From contig JBEIVB010000096.1 in the NCBI GenBank assembly GCA_040374085.1, forward strand, positions 1-8,600: DNA of 8,600 nt. The letters are read 5' to 3'. The position numbers and the translations under genes are program-made. Below are positions 6,542 through 8,600 of the stretch, piece after piece. Positions within the stretch are counted from its first letter, which is position 1, and each line of letters opens with the position of its first letter. Under the pieces are notes generated by a model, which did no database searches, was not told the origin of the DNA, and saw only the letters and a list, made by a program, of their open reading frames with translations. Source of the DNA: JBEIVB01 sp040374085. Its GTDB lineage: Bacteria > Bacteroidota > Bacteroidia > UBA4408.

Positions 6542-7496
6542 TATTCAAAAACGTTTTCTACCCGGTCAGCGTGCAGGCGTTATGATGCTGGCGCTGGTTG
6601 TGGGTTTGCTGGCAGGTTGGAGGCTTTCGTTTACTGTTGGGGCTCAACAGGAACTTCAAGTATTGCAGAAAACCGCCGTTGAGCTCGAAAAGCAGGTACC
6701 CCCTTCATTGGACGTGCGCCGCAATAAGGGAAATCGATGGTCCTCTTCTCACTTTGCCCGCAATCGCACGGAGCATACATTTGGGAAAATTCCAAAGATC
6801 CCTCGCCCCGCTTCGGACTTTGATCCCAACCGAGCCGACAGCGCCGCTTGGGTTTCCTTGGGCGTGTATCCGCGTAAGGTTCGGGGAATTCTTGCTTTTC
6901 GAAAATCCATAGGTGGATTTCATAACCTTGAGGATTTACAACGCTGCCGCAGTCTTTCTCCGCGCATTGCACAGGCGGTTGCAGGGGTTTGGAAAGGCAG
7001 TGCCTTAGCCAAGCCTTCTGGCGGACCATTTCCTTTTCCCAAGAAGGAACCTACTCGAAGCATCTCTACCCGAGACGCGATGGGCTTGAGCACCCTGGAA
7101 GTGAACAGCGCCGATACGGGTGATTGGAAAAAGCTGGCCGGCATTGGAAGCGGTTTTGCGCACAAAATCATCCGTTACCGCGATCGCCTTGGCGGATTCG
7201 TGCGTCCCGATCAAATTCTCGAAGTTCCCGGCATAGACTCATCGGTTTATAAGGCCATTGCGCCTTTCCTTGTTGTAGACACTTCTCTTGTTCAGCGCAT
7301 ACCGCTTAATAGGGTGGGGGCGTACCAACTCAGGTTTCATCCCTATTTCAAAGGCAACTTAGCCAGCGCCTTGGTGAATTTTCGCGACAAGCACGGAGGA
7401 CGTTTTGCAAACCGCTCAGAGCTCAAACGTTGCATGCTGGTAAACGAGGATGTGTTCCAAAAAATCGCGCCCTACATCTCCTTAGATGCTCCCTAA
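6534..7496 (+). CDS. Membrane-anchored protein with three helix-hairpin-helix domains (ComEA-like)
   Basis: This is a 320-residue protein with a short basic N-terminus (K6, R7, R13), one transmembrane helix (about 14-34), a low-complexity linker, and three tandem helix-hairpin-helix units of the ComEA/HhH_3 type at about 95-152, 186-246 and 254-316. Each unit follows the same plan: an N-terminal (L/D)xxN or PLN segment, a hairpin, a RxxxGGF-like turn (R123-F129, R216-F222, R284-F291) and a second hairpin. The family binds DNA backbone non-specifically. A single membrane anchor with the HhH part outside resembles ComEA, the DNA-uptake receptor, but Bacteroidota widely encode such proteins and a competence role is not shown here. 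The start is fixed: an in-frame TGA lies at 6525-6527, and FLPGQRAGVMMLALVV (8-23) resembles the start of the transmembrane segment in related proteins. The first HhH unit looks the most divergent. A repeated-site dyad overlaps its start codon. Confidence 0.85.
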   Translation: MLPIQKRFLPGQRAGVMMLALVVGLLAGWRLSFTVGAQQELQVLQKTAVELEKQVPPSLDVRRNKGNRWSSSHFARNRTEHTFGKIPKIPRPASDFDPNRADSAAWVSLGVYPRKVRGILAFRKSIGGFHNLEDLQRCRSLSPRIAQAVAGVWKGSALAKPSGGPFPFPKKEPTRSISTRDAMGLSTLEVNSADTGDWKKLAGIGSGFAHKIIRYRDRLGGFVRPDQILEVPGIDSSVYKAIAPFLVVDTSLVQRIPLNRVGAYQLRFHPYFKGNLASALVNFRDKHGGRFANRSELKRCMLVNEDVFQKIAPYISLDAP

Positions 7497-7544
7497 TGGA
7501 GACCTCCGCTTATGCGATTGCGCTTTTATATGCGTTTAGGCAAT

Positions 7545-7576
7545 AAAAAAAGCCGCCCAATTGAGCGGCTTTTTTT
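7545..7576. terminator. Bidirectional terminator between convergent genes
   Basis: GCCGC (7552-7556) pairs with GCGGC (7565-7569), flanked by seven A on the left and seven T on the right, so it can work for both the helix-hairpin-helix gene and the minus-strand T9SS gene. The stem can extend inward to an AATT loop. Position 7557/7564 is then a C-A mismatch in the plus transcript but a G-U wobble in the minus transcript, so it should be somewhat stronger for the minus-strand gene. Confidence 0.88.
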
Positions 7577-7590
7577 GAAAACATCCATGA

Positions 7591-8600
7591 TTATGGCTTC
7601 AGAATGAAACGGCGGTTGTAGGCTTTTCCATTCACCTTCATTTGGCATAAGTACATTCCTGCTGAAAGGTCGGTGTTTGAGGCTGATGTTAAATCCATGG
7701 GCACTTGGTACTGACCTGCGGGTTGATGCGTTTTGTTTTCAGCATAAACCAACACACCCATAAGGTTGTACACCTCAAGCTGTACATCAGAGGCTTCTGC
7801 ATCTAAATTGTACTCCAGGGTAAAGGCACCGTTGTTTGGGTTTGGATAAAGAGCAAAGCCCTCCAACAACTCAACCGGCTCCACGAGCTGCTCCTCGGGA
7901 GCGGTGCGGGCCGAGGTAGAGGAGAAGGCCAAACGCATATTGGCACGGGTGTAGTTGCGGGTGCCGGTGGTGTTGGCACATACTCCTCCTGAGGCAATAT
8001 CTTGGCGGGTGTAAAGCGCGCGATACGCTGTTAATGTGGTGGCAAACATGTTGCAGTCGGTGGTGTAGGTGCTGTTGTTCCAGCAGATGTCGATCAGAAG
8101 GTTCGAAGTACCGTTGTAGTTAAATGGTGTGGTAAAGGTGTGGGTGTTCCAACCGGTGGTAGGGGTGAAGTTGGCCGAGTACACGGTTACCGGGCTGGAA
8201 AGCGTTAGGTAGCTGCTGCTCGCGAAACTGGTTGCAGTGGTGTAGGCAACGCGAATGGTGAAGGCGTTCATCACCTGCCCGCTCGATGAAGAGGCGTTGA
8301 ATGCCAGAGAGCGGATGAAGTTGTTGCCGCTTGTCCAACCTCCCGAAACCAGCTCAGCTTGGGTAACGATGTACTGCACGCGATGATCCATGTACAAGGT
8401 TCCGTAAGGCGAAGTAGCGGTGGTTCCGGTGCCGGTTCCAATGGTGGCAGTAACACCGGTGCTGCCGGTGGTTGTGAAGTTGTTGGTGCCGGAGTTGCTG
8501 CCCGGGGTGGATCCGCACACGGCTTGCACGCGGAAGTTATAGGTGGTGCTGGCCGTTAAACCGGTTAAGGAACGACTGGTAGAGGTGGTGTTCACGGTTG
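7591..8600 (-). CDS. T9SS-secreted multidomain protein, C-terminal part (FnIII end, beta-sandwich domain, type A sorting domain)
   Basis: The N-terminus lies beyond the right edge; the frame is open to base 8600, and the GTG at 8595-8593 is an internal Val. Numbered from that Val, residues 1-44 are the end of a fibronectin type III domain (LTGLTASTTYNFRVQAVCG, 10-28). Residues of about 48-226 form a Thr/Ser/Asn-rich beta-rich domain (IGTGTGTT at 52-59, RVQYIVTQAELVSGG at 72-86, SPVTVYSANFTPTTGWNTHT at 134-153, NLLIDICWNNS at 165-175). I recognise similar segments in other Bacteroidota secreted proteins but know no function. Residues of about 247-334 are a T9SS type A sorting domain: ALYPNPNNGAF (248-258), LSAGMYLCQMKVNGK (310-324) and the basic end RRFILKP. 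This signal directs export by the type IX system and is normally removed on the cell surface. Any catalytic part would be upstream and is not visible. Confidence 0.9.
   Translation of the reverse strand, partial: TVNTTSTSRSLTGLTASTTYNFRVQAVCGSTPGSNSGTNNFTTTGSTGVTATIGTGTGTTATSPYGTLYMDHRVQYIVTQAELVSGGWTSGNNFIRSLAFNASSSSGQVMNAFTIRVAYTTATSFASSSYLTLSSPVTVYSANFTPTTGWNTHTFTTPFNYNGTSNLLIDICWNNSTYTTDCNMFATTLTAYRALYTRQDIASGGVCANTTGTRNYTRANMRLAFSSTSARTAPEEQLVEPVELLEGFALYPNPNNGAFTLEYNLDAEASDVQLEVYNLMGVLVYAENKTHQPAGQYQVPMDLTSASNTDLSAGMYLCQMKVNGKAYNRRFILKP

Noticed and set aside
6631..7029. A 132-residue minus-strand frame inside the HhH gene
   Set aside because: It is antisense to the HhH coding region and has no domain or plausible start context.
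8359..8559. A glycine/alanine-rich plus-strand frame with repeated GGT/GCC triplets
   Set aside because: It mirrors the Thr/Ser/Asn-rich minus-strand coding of the T9SS cargo. Low complexity explains both the frame and the apparent repeats.

Overview
The window looks like chromosomal DNA of a Bacteroidota bacterium, probably from the Flavobacteriia or a nearby lineage. The evidence is a type III glutamine synthetase, an OmpA-family protein with the TPR / beta-propeller / carboxypeptidase-regulatory-like / OmpA layout of the type IX secretion (T9SS) protein PorE, a Bacteroidota-type PurM, and a protein ending in a T9SS type A sorting domain. None of the four visible start codons has a Shine-Dalgarno sequence, and several upstream regions carry sequences resembling the Bacteroidota -33/-7 promoter. 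Base composition looks balanced, neither strongly AT- nor GC-rich. The exact genus cannot be told from this window.

Layout from left to right: (1) the C-terminal part of glnN, cut by the left edge (1-1566, +); (2) a PorE-like OmpA-family protein (1712-3718, +), closed by a strong hairpin terminator at 3723-3748; (3) purM, AIR synthase (3763-4959, +), starting only 14 bases after that terminator; (4) a 12-TM APC-family amino acid permease (5014-6450, +); (5) a membrane-anchored protein with three helix-hairpin-helix domains (6534-7496, +); (6) a shared bidirectional terminator at 7545-7576; (7) on the minus strand, the C-terminal part of a T9SS-secreted protein (7591-8600, complement), cut by the right edge.

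The genes do not form one obvious pathway. Nitrogen assimilation (GlnN), purine synthesis (PurM, downstream of a glutamine-consuming step) and amino acid uptake are ordinary housekeeping functions. The PorE-like protein and the T9SS cargo are linked in principle as secretion machinery and substrate, but they are not adjacent. I see no mobile element, RNA gene, CRISPR array or obvious new multi-gene system.

The most unusual signal is regulatory. In front of the helix-hairpin-helix gene there are three copies of the 9-mer TTATGCTAC (one inverted, two direct and spaced 10 bp apart). They lie directly behind a -7-like box and run over the start codon. The outer copies also form a perfect 11-bp inverted repeat that would bury the ATG in a stem.
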